Assembly (NCBI RefSeq): GCF_009696145.1
Contig: NZ_VUMO01000005.1
Span: forward strand, 94,506 to 158,505
Length of the DNA stretch: 64,000 bases
Direction of reading: 5' to 3'
DNA from: Pseudoramibacter porci
GTDB lineage: Bacteria > Bacillota > Clostridia > Eubacteriales > Eubacteriaceae
Positions 57,434 to 64,000 of the stretch are shown in pieces. A program made the translations under genes and the position numbers. Positions within the stretch are counted from its first letter, which is position 1; every line of letters begins with the position of its first letter. The notes below the pieces were generated by a model that saw nothing but the letters and a program-made list of their open reading frames with translations, ran no database searches and was not told where the DNA came from.

Positions 57434-59047
57434 TTGCAAACAGATTTAACGCAAAAGACCATCGCCGAATTGAAGCAGATGGCCGACAAATTATCTTTAT
57501 CCTACAAGAGCAAAATTCGGAAGGCCGACCTCATCGCCCTGATCGCGGACGCTCTGGCCGAAGAAGAAAAGCAGCGCGAAAAAGAAAATCGGCAACATCA
57601 AAAGAAAGAAGCCGCGCACATCAAAAACCGCTACAAGCTCAAGGACAACTTGAGCGATGCGACTTATTCCGAAGGGCCGGTCAAGATTCTGCCCGCCGGC
57701 TACGGCATCATCGAGCGGGACGGCGGCGCTCTGCCGGTTTACGTCTCCTCCTCCCAGGTGCAGAAGTTCCGCGTGGAAACCGGTGACATCCTCGGCGGAC
57801 GGGTGCGCTCGCCGAAAAAGGGCGAAAAGTACGCGGCCATGCTCTTCCTCGAAAAGGTCAACGGCGTCAAGACCGCCGATTTGATCAAAAAAATGGAAAA
57901 GATGATGAACCCGCCGAAGAACAACCGCGCGGACCGCTACGCGAAAACCCAGACCGGTGTGCTCGACGTGAATCCGGAAGGCTACGGCTTTCTGCGCATC
58001 GAAAAGAACTGCTACCCGGGGGACAACGACGTCTACGTGCCGGCCAACATCATCCGGCGCTACAACCTGCGCACCGGTGATTTGATCGCCGGCCACCTTC
58101 GCAAATCCGACGAGGGCGAAAAGCAGGACGCCCTCCTCTACGTCGAGACCGTCAACGGCGCCATCCCCGAATCCATCGTCCACCGTCCCCAATTTGAGCG
58201 GCTGACGCCGATTTTCCCGCGGGAGCAGATTTCCCTGGAAACCCACCGCGACGCCATCTCGGCCCGGATCATCGACTTGTTTGCCCCCATCGGCAAGGGG
58301 CAGCGCGGCCTGATCGTCGCCCCGCCGAAATCCGGCAAGACGACACTGCTCAAAGCCATCGCCAACGGCGTGCGCCAGAACGCGCCGGACATCAAGCTGA
58401 TGATTCTCCTCGTCGACGAGCGGCCCGAAGAAGTCACCGACATGGAACGGTCGGTCGACGCCGAAATCATCTACTCCACCTTCGACGAATCGGCCCACCG
58501 GCAGCTCAGCGCCGCCCAGATGACCCTCGCCCGGGCCAAGCGCCTGGTCGAACAAGGACAGGACGTGATGATCCTCGTCGACAGCCTGACCCGCCTCGTG
58601 CGCGGGAACAACCTCGTCATCGAGCCCTCGGGCCGGACGCTGACCGGCGGTCTCGACCCGGCGAGCCTCCACTTCCCGAAGCAGTTCTTCGGCAGCGCCC
58701 GCAACATCGAAGGCGGCGGCAGCCTGACCATCATCGCCACTGCCCTCGTCGATACGGGCAGCCGCATGGACGACATCATCTACGAAGAATTCAAGGGCAC
58801 CGGCAACATGGAGCTCCACCTGAACCGCGACCTCGCTGAACGGCGAATCTACCCGGCCATCGACATCAAGCGCAGCGGCACCCGGCGCGAAGAACTCCTG
58901 CTCAGCCCCGAAGCCCTTAAAATGTCGACCAATATCCGAAAAATTTACGGCAAGGACGGCGCCGACGAAATGGCCGAAAAAATCATCCTGCTGCTCACCC
59001 GGACGGAGAGCAACGCCGTCTTCCTCAAACGGATTCTCAAGAATTAA
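57434..59047 (+). CDS. rho: Transcription termination factor Rho with duplicated RNA-binding domain
   Basis: 537 aa from a TTG start (AGGAGTTTTAC upstream; no ATG fits). A Rho_N helical domain (1-45) and a Lys/Glu linker precede two cold-shock-like primary RNA-binding domains in tandem: about 79-145 (KILPAGYGIIERDGG) and about 174-242 (DVNPEGYGFLRIEKN). The hexameric ATPase follows: Walker A APPKSGKTTLLK near 296, VDERPEEVTDMERSV, the Q-loop/R-loop region VDSLTRLVRGNN and LTGGLDPASLHFPKQFF. E. coli Rho (419 aa) has a single such domain. It terminates untranslated transcripts. Confidence 0.97.
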   Translation: MQTDLTQKTIAELKQMADKLSLSYKSKIRKADLIALIADALAEEEKQREKENRQHQKKEAAHIKNRYKLKDNLSDATYSEGPVKILPAGYGIIERDGGALPVYVSSSQVQKFRVETGDILGGRVRSPKKGEKYAAMLFLEKVNGVKTADLIKKMEKMMNPPKNNRADRYAKTQTGVLDVNPEGYGFLRIEKNCYPGDNDVYVPANIIRRYNLRTGDLIAGHLRKSDEGEKQDALLYVETVNGAIPESIVHRPQFERLTPIFPREQISLETHRDAISARIIDLFAPIGKGQRGLIVAPPKSGKTTLLKAIANGVRQNAPDIKLMILLVDERPEEVTDMERSVDAEIIYSTFDESAHRQLSAAQMTLARAKRLVEQGQDVMILVDSLTRLVRGNNLVIEPSGRTLTGGLDPASLHFPKQFFGSARNIEGGGSLTIIATALVDTGSRMDDIIYEEFKGTGNMELHLNRDLAERRIYPAIDIKRSGTRREELLLSPEALKMSTNIRKIYGKDGADEMAEKIILLLTRTESNAVFLKRILKN

Positions 59048-59061
59048 AGATACAAAATACA

Positions 59062-59093
59062 GGCGCCCGCTCAAATCCATGAGCGGGCGCCTG
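59062..59093. terminator. Bidirectional hairpin between rho and murI
   Basis: Perfect AGGCGCCCGCTC / GAGCGGGCGCCT stem with an 8-nt loop, between two convergent stop codons; T-runs are weak on both sides. Confidence 0.7.
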
Positions 59094-59097
59094 CTTG

Positions 59098-59880
59098 TTA
59101 ATTTAAATCCATATGGTAAAAGGTTTTGTACAGCCGCATTTCCTCCGGCGTGTCGATGCTGGAATGGAAGACGACGCCGCCCGGCCCTTCCTCCGGCCGC
59201 CGGAGGGCCTCTCTCTTGGCGAGGACCCGGCGCAGCTCTCTGGCCGTGCCGCGGCCGCCGTCGTACAGCTTCACGTCATCGCCGAGGACCCGGCGAATCT
59301 GCTTTTTCACAAAGGGATAATGGGTACAGCCGAGGACCAGGCTGTCGATTTTCCCGCGGTAGGGCCCGAGAAAGCGTTCGAGCATCGCCGCCAGGTCCGG
59401 CGCGTCGAGACGGCCGCCCTCGATGCGCTTGGCCAGCCCCGGGCAGGACTGGGAGGCGCAGTCGGCGTAGCCCGCGTACCGTTCCCACAAATCGTGGTAT
59501 TTTTTTAAGGAGAGGGTCACCGGCGTGGCCATGACGAGCACCCGGTGGCTGCCTGCCGAGGTGGCCGCCGGCTTCAGCGCCGGTTCGATGCCGACGATCG
59601 GAATCGTGAACGTGGTTCTCAGCAAATCCGCCGCGGCGCTCGTCGCGGTATTGCAGGCGATGACGATGGCCTTCACGCCGTCGTCGACCATGCGCTGCGC
59701 GATGGCCATGGTCATCTGCTGGACCCGTTCCACCGACTTTTCGCCGTAGGGCGCGTTGGCCGAGTCGCCGAAAAACAGAAACCGCTCGTCCGGCAGCTCC
59801 CGAGTCATTTCCTGAAGGACGGAAATCCCGCCGAGCCCGGAGTCAATGACCCCAACGTAATTGTGAAATGCTGGTCGCAT
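59098..59880 (-). CDS. murI: Glutamate racemase
   Basis: 260 aa from MRPAFHNYVGVIDSGLGG (CAAGGAGGGCC upstream; a longer frame to 59922 is rejected). The two catalytic cysteines are in VIACNTATSAA (about 77) and VLGCTHYPFVKKQI (about 187), with GDSANAPYGEKS and the DSGLGG loop. It converts L- to D-glutamate for peptidoglycan. Confidence 0.97.
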   Translation of the reverse strand: MRPAFHNYVGVIDSGLGGISVLQEMTRELPDERFLFFGDSANAPYGEKSVERVQQMTMAIAQRMVDDGVKAIVIACNTATSAAADLLRTTFTIPIVGIEPALKPAATSAGSHRVLVMATPVTLSLKKYHDLWERYAGYADCASQSCPGLAKRIEGGRLDAPDLAAMLERFLGPYRGKIDSLVLGCTHYPFVKKQIRRVLGDDVKLYDGGRGTARELRRVLAKREALRRPEEGPGGVVFHSSIDTPEEMRLYKTFYHMDLN

Positions 59881-59967
59881 AAGGCCCTCCTTGTCGTGTA
59901 ATCTTTTGATATTATACGTCATTTTTTATTTAATTGAAAGAGTGGTGAACAAGTAAAATTTCTGTGT

Positions 59968-59973
59968 TATAAT
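59968..59973 (+). promoter_or_regulatory. Extended -10 promoter of the deacetylase-nrdJ unit
   Basis: TGTTATAAT, 42 bp before the deacetylase ATG; no clear -35. Confidence 0.5.
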
Positions 59974-60014
59974 AATCCCTACACGAATTCATACAAAAGA
60001 GGTTCAGTGTTATA

Positions 60015-60860
60015 ATGCGAATTAAAAATATTGTACAGACAAGCATCGGTTTCGCTGCGGTGCTTGTTTTTTGTTCCCTGTTTGCGGTCGGTGCCCGCGC
60101 CGCGAGCTTAAGCTCCTACATCGCCTACACCCAGGCGACGGGCAGCTTCTCTGTGCTGGGGTCCTCCGAATCCGACGAGGCCTCTCCCGACGCGCTGATC
60201 CCCGGCAAGGCGCCGGGCCGCGACACCCAATCCGACAAAAAAATCGTCTATTTGACTTTTGATGACGGCCCATCGGAAAACACCGACGCCATTCTCTCCA
60301 TTCTGAAGCAGAATCACATCCACGCCACCTTTTTCGTCTCGGGCATGTACCCCCAGTACCGCCATTTGATCAAAAAGGCTTACGATGAAGGCAATACCAT
60401 CGGCCTGCACACCGAAACACACAAATACGACATCTACCGCTCGGAAGACACCTATTTTAACGATCTGAACCAGATCGCCCAAATCGTCAAATCGGAAATC
60501 GGCTTTGTGCCCGCCTACGTCCGCTTCCCCGGCGGCTCGTCCAACACCGTGTCCCGGAATTACGCCCAGGGCATCATGGGTAAACTGGCCGCGGAATTGA
60601 ACAAACGCGGCTACCAGTACTACGACTGGAACGCCGATTCCACCGACGCCGCCCACAGCGAGGACGCGGTGGACGACCTCGTCAAGCACGCCACCGCCTG
60701 CAATGACAACAACGTCGTGCTGCTGTGCCACGACGCTCCCGGCAAAGGGACGACCGTCCAGGCGCTGCAGCGCATCATCGACAATTACCGCTCCCGGGGC
60801 TACACCTTCAAAGGGATTTCCCGCAATTCTTACGCCCCCCATCAGCCCATTGCAAATTAA
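60015..60860 (+). CDS. Exported polysaccharide deacetylase (NodB/CE4)
   Basis: 281 aa. A signal peptide or anchor (RIKNIVQTSIGFAAVLVFCS, Ala-x-Ala near 29) precedes a linker and the NodB domain: motif 1 TFDDGPSENT (Asp general base and metal Asp), motif 2 GLHTETHKYD (His ligands), motif 3 RFPGGSSN, motif 4 YDWNADSTDA and motif 5 VLLCHDAPGK. It probably N-deacetylates peptidoglycan or a surface glycan outside the membrane. The stop overlaps an in-frame ATG of the following nrdJ frame, though the better nrdJ start is 18 bp on. Confidence 0.93.
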   Translation: MRIKNIVQTSIGFAAVLVFCSLFAVGARAASLSSYIAYTQATGSFSVLGSSESDEASPDALIPGKAPGRDTQSDKKIVYLTFDDGPSENTDAILSILKQNHIHATFFVSGMYPQYRHLIKKAYDEGNTIGLHTETHKYDIYRSEDTYFNDLNQIAQIVKSEIGFVPAYVRFPGGSSNTVSRNYAQGIMGKLAAELNKRGYQYYDWNADSTDAAHSEDAVDDLVKHATACNDNNVVLLCHDAPGKGTTVQALQRIIDNYRSRGYTFKGISRNSYAPHQPIAN

Positions 60861-60877
60861 TGAAACGGAGAACGATC

Positions 60878-63832
60878 TTGAAACACCTATCCCAATTATT
60901 CGAACGCGTTTTTACCAAGTCTCTCGAAAACAGTGACCGCACCGTCTACGACCTATTCGACTGGCAAACCGTTGACGTCTCATTAACCGACTACCGCACC
61001 GGCCAAATTGCCTTCGAAATGAAAGGCCTGGAATTCCCGAAGGCCTACTCCCAGAACGCCTGCAACATCATCGCGAGCAAATACTTCAGAAAAGAAGGGG
61101 TGCCCGGCACCGGCCACGAAACGTCGATGCGCCAGGTCGCCGACCGTCTCGTCGGCTTCTGGACCGACGCGCTGCGCGAGGAAGGTCTCATCGACAACGA
61201 CGCACAGTGGCAGATCGTCTACGACGAGCTAGTCTTCGCCTTCTTGAGCCAGATGTGGGCGCCCAACTCGCCCCAGTGGTTCAACACCGGCATCAAACGC
61301 AATTACGGCATTGAAGCCGAATCGGACAACCTCTATTACTACGACGAAAAGGCCGGCAAAGTCGTGCTGTCCAACGACCGCTACACGCGGACCCAGTCCT
61401 CGGCCTGCTTCATCCTCTCGATCAAAGATCAGCTTTTGGGCGAAGGGTCGATCTCCGATCACTACGTCTCCGAAACGAAGCTCTTCAAAGGCGGCTCCGG
61501 CGTCGGCACCAACTTCTCCTCGCTGCGGGGCGTCAACGAAAAGCTCTCCTCCGGCGGCAAATCCTCCGGGATGATGAGCTTCCTCCAGGGGCTCGACCGC
61601 AATGCCGGCGCGATCAAATCCGGCGGCACCACCAGACGGGCGGCCAAAATGGTCATCGCCGACATCGACCACCCGGAAATCGAAGCCTTTATCAATTGGA
61701 AGGCCCACGAAGAACAAAAGGTTCGGGATCTGGGCAAGATGGGCTACGACACCAGCATGGACGGCGAAGCCTACCAGACCGTCTCCGGCCAGAACGCCAA
61801 CAACTCGGTGCGCGTCAACCGGGATTTCATGGACAAGGTCATGCATTTAGACGACGACCCGGACGCCACCTTGACGCTGAAGGGCCGGGTAGACGATCGG
61901 GTGAACCGCGACGTCAAGGTCCAGGAGCTTTGGCACGAAATAAATCAGGCTGCCTGGGAATGCGCCGATCCAGGGCTGCAGTTCGACGACCGCTTCAACG
62001 CCTGGCACACCTGCCCGGCCGGCGAGGACGGCAACGTCGGCGCCAAGTACAACCGGATCAACGCGACCAACCCGTGCTCGGAATACGCCTTTCTCGACGA
62101 CACCGCCTGCAACCTGGCCTCCATCAACGTGTACCGCTTTTATCACGACGGCGTCTTCGACGTCGAACGCTTCGTCCACTTGGTGGGATTGATTCAGCTG
62201 GTGCTGGAAGCGTCCATTTACTGGGGACAGTTCCCCACTGAGGAAGTGGCCCGCAAGAGCTACCTCTTCCGCACCACCGGCCTGGGGCTGGCCAACATCG
62301 CCTCATTGGTGATGGATGCCGGCTACCCCTACGATTCCGACGAAGCGCGGAACATCGCCGCGGCCCTCGCCGGCATCATGACCGGCGCCTCCTACGCGGT
62401 GTCCGCGCTGATGGCTGAAAAGGTCGGGCCCTTCCCGTGCTACGCCGTCAACGCGCCCTACATGGCCCGGGTCATCCGCAACCATGCGAGGATCGCCGGC
62501 GCCCGCACTGACGCCTTTGAAGATCTGGGATACGACCCCTATATCGTCGACCATCCAATTCTGAATCAGGTCGGCATGTCCAACCTGTCCGACACCGTCA
62601 AGCAGGTCTGGCACGACGCGATGGATCTGGGCGAAGCCTACGGCTACCGCAACGCCCAAGTGACCGTCATCGCGCCAACAGGTACGATCTCCTTCGCGAT
62701 GGACTGCGGCGCCACCTCGATCGAACCCTTCTACAGCCAAGTCGTGCTGAAAAAGCTCATCGGCGGCGGCGCGATGCAGATCGTCAATCCGGTGCTGGAA
62801 ACGGCGCTGCACCATTTAGGCTACCCCGATGACCAGGTGCAGGCGATGATGGATTACCTGCTCGAAACCGACGACAACGGCATGCTGAAGCACGGTGGCC
62901 TGAAGGGCGCGCCTTATATCAAAGAAAAGGATCTGCCGATTTTCGACTGTGCCAACGACATTCGACCGGAAGGCCACGTGTTAATGGTCGCGGCGATCAC
63001 GCCGATGATCTCCGGCTCGGTCAGCAAAACCGTCAACATGCCGAACAGCGCGACGGAAGCTGACATCGCGAACATCAACCTGATGGCCTACCGCTCGGGC
63101 TGCAAGGCCATCGCCACCTACCGCGACGGCTGCAAGGCGGCCCAGCCGCTGTCAACCGGCGGCCAGCAGGACGGCAAGCGCAAGCTGACAGACCTGAGCT
63201 ACGACGAACTCATCGATTTGGTCCAGAGCAATGCCAACGTGCTGGAACGCAAAAAGCCCAAGGGCATCCGCAACAGCCGCACCCACGCGGCCAAGATCGG
63301 CGACATCGAGCTGTACATCACCGTGTCCTTCTACGACAACGATCAGATCAGCGAAATCTTCGTCTCGACCGACCGGGAAGGCACCGTCGTCAAGGGGCTG
63401 CTGGCGTCATTGTCTAAGTCGATTTCCCACATGCTCCAGTACGGGATCCCGCCGAAGGACATCTCCGCGATGCTCAGAGGCCAAAAGTACGAACCTTCGG
63501 GGCTTGTGCTGCGCCACCCCTACATCAAGAGCGCGTCGTCGATTTCCGATTTGATCTCCAAGGTCATCGACATCGAATGCGGCGACTATTCCCGCTGCCA
63601 GGTCAAGCCGACCCACCACTACAAGCGCTCCGAATTCGTGCCGACTCAGGTCGACATGTCCTCGATGTCGGGGATGACCGAGCTCGACGACGGCGAACAG
63701 CCAGCCGACGACGCCGAATCCGGCGAACGCCTTTACGGTGAAATCTGCCCGAACTGCGGCAGCGACCGGATGGTGCGCAACGGCACCTGCAAAGTCTGCC
63801 TCGACTGCGGCTCCACCACCGGGTGTTCCTGA
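60878..63832 (+). CDS. nrdJ: Adenosylcobalamin-dependent (class II) ribonucleotide reductase
   Basis: 984 aa from a TTG with ACGGAGAACGATC upstream; an in-frame ATG at 60860 overlapping the previous stop has no ribosome site. Catalytic features: SACFILSIKD (first redox Cys), NATNPCSEY (thiyl-radical Cys and Glu), VIAPTGTISFAMDCGATSIEPF (phosphate loop), the usual NrdJ C-terminal extension and a zinc-ribbon tail CPNCGSDRMV...CKVCLDCGSTTGC with the terminal redox cysteines. It makes deoxyribonucleotides without oxygen or a separate radical subunit. It follows the deacetylase gene by 17 bp. Confidence 0.97.
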   Translation: MKHLSQLFERVFTKSLENSDRTVYDLFDWQTVDVSLTDYRTGQIAFEMKGLEFPKAYSQNACNIIASKYFRKEGVPGTGHETSMRQVADRLVGFWTDALREEGLIDNDAQWQIVYDELVFAFLSQMWAPNSPQWFNTGIKRNYGIEAESDNLYYYDEKAGKVVLSNDRYTRTQSSACFILSIKDQLLGEGSISDHYVSETKLFKGGSGVGTNFSSLRGVNEKLSSGGKSSGMMSFLQGLDRNAGAIKSGGTTRRAAKMVIADIDHPEIEAFINWKAHEEQKVRDLGKMGYDTSMDGEAYQTVSGQNANNSVRVNRDFMDKVMHLDDDPDATLTLKGRVDDRVNRDVKVQELWHEINQAAWECADPGLQFDDRFNAWHTCPAGEDGNVGAKYNRINATNPCSEYAFLDDTACNLASINVYRFYHDGVFDVERFVHLVGLIQLVLEASIYWGQFPTEEVARKSYLFRTTGLGLANIASLVMDAGYPYDSDEARNIAAALAGIMTGASYAVSALMAEKVGPFPCYAVNAPYMARVIRNHARIAGARTDAFEDLGYDPYIVDHPILNQVGMSNLSDTVKQVWHDAMDLGEAYGYRNAQVTVIAPTGTISFAMDCGATSIEPFYSQVVLKKLIGGGAMQIVNPVLETALHHLGYPDDQVQAMMDYLLETDDNGMLKHGGLKGAPYIKEKDLPIFDCANDIRPEGHVLMVAAITPMISGSVSKTVNMPNSATEADIANINLMAYRSGCKAIATYRDGCKAAQPLSTGGQQDGKRKLTDLSYDELIDLVQSNANVLERKKPKGIRNSRTHAAKIGDIELYITVSFYDNDQISEIFVSTDREGTVVKGLLASLSKSISHMLQYGIPPKDISAMLRGQKYEPSGLVLRHPYIKSASSISDLISKVIDIECGDYSRCQVKPTHHYKRSEFVPTQVDMSSMSGMTELDDGEQPADDAESGERLYGEICPNCGSDRMVRNGTCKVCLDCGSTTGCS

Positions 63833-63849
63833 TTCACACACGCAAGAAA

Positions 63850-63875
63850 GCCTCAAACGCAATGTTTGAGGCTTC
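63850..63875 (+). terminator. First hairpin after nrdJ
   Basis: AAGCCTCAAAC-GCAAT-GTTTGAGGCTT, an 11-bp perfect stem; T-run absent, so termination may rely on the second hairpin. Confidence 0.65.
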
Positions 63876-63886
63876 AGACTGTAGAC

Positions 63887-63930
63887 AAACGAGGCTCTGA
63901 GAAAATACTCAGGAGCCTCGTTTGATTTAA
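63887..63930 (+). terminator. Second hairpin after nrdJ
   Basis: AAACGAGGCTC..TGAG / CTCA..GAGCCTCGTTT followed by GATTTAAT. The remaining 70 bases to the window end are AT-rich with no gene visible. Confidence 0.6.
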
Positions 63931-64000
63931 TATCAAGCTGCAATTTGTAGATTTATAAATTGAAATCGAAATATAGGACGATTCGGTCCTGAGTGGTTCT

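Noticed and set aside
60725..60877. N-terminal extension of nrdJ into the deacetylase gene
   Set aside because: The extension is the deacetylase read in another frame; the GGAG-preceded TTG at 60878 gives the normal family N-terminus.
1..64000. tRNA or rRNA genes
   Set aside because: No cloverleaf with the conserved T-loop sequence and no rRNA-like stretch was recognised in any intergenic region.

Overview
The window looks like chromosomal DNA of an anaerobic, fairly GC-rich Clostridia-type Firmicute, perhaps Eubacteriaceae-like. The evidence is strong purine-rich Shine-Dalgarno sites, a class II (B12-dependent) ribonucleotide reductase, a flavorubredoxin and a Firmicutes-type conjugation module. 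I cannot name the species. No rRNA, tRNA or CRISPR array was found.

Layout. (1) 0-8.9 kb: one end of an integrative conjugative element, read leftward: DUF3801-like protein, VirD4 coupling protein, two small membrane proteins, PrgI, VirB4 and a lysozyme/CHAP cell-wall hydrolase. It abuts the 3' end of lysS. (2) 9-14 kb: lysS, greA, a Cof-type phosphatase and an ammonium transporter carrying a C-terminal PII domain. The transporter has a leader with a consensus promoter and two tandem intrinsic terminators. (3) 14-19.8 kb: a MerR/BmrR-like regulator, then a leftward operon of ornithine-cyclodeaminase-family protein, free PII-like protein and amino-acid permease. Upstream of that operon is a promoter of MerR type (19-bp spacer filled by a palindrome). 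A tannase-family esterase lies beyond it. (4) 19.9-23.7 kb: arsR, a ferredoxin-arsD fused frame and arsA with no efflux pump, then a ZIP metal transporter. (5) 23.8-28 kb: a graveyard of defence and mobile genes, with one intact relBE-like pair, two relB remnants sharing one terminator sequence, a YhcG-like nuclease remnant, a split MmeI-like methyltransferase, a GNAT stub and an intact DUF4180 gene.

(6) 28-34 kb: cupin, flavorubredoxin, a marR gene overlapping a membrane/cytidylate-kinase-like fusion, AAA-ATPase and SNF-transporter remnants, a GIY-YIG-like protein and an MFS exporter. (7) 34-46 kb: two very large PAS/GGDEF/EAL cyclic-di-GMP proteins flanking an MNT/HEPN toxin-antitoxin pair and a uracil-DNA-glycosylase-family gene; these genes share near-identical 3' hairpins. 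An SDR-like protein and a DUF4143 ATPase follow. (8) 46-50.5 kb: three tandem sodium:neurotransmitter-symporter paralogues. (9) 50.6-57.3 kb: thioredoxin, an Rrf2 regulator and small metabolic enzymes. (10) 57.4-64 kb: rho with a duplicated RNA-binding domain, murI, a polysaccharide deacetylase and nrdJ.

The most coherent candidate system is the nitrogen/amine block at 12-18 kb. It holds two non-canonical PII modules, one fused to an ammonium channel and one co-transcribed with an amino-acid permease and an amino-acid-deaminating-type enzyme. A MerR regulator with an effector domain lies beside a matching MerR-type promoter, and terminator-bearing leaders precede both transcription units.
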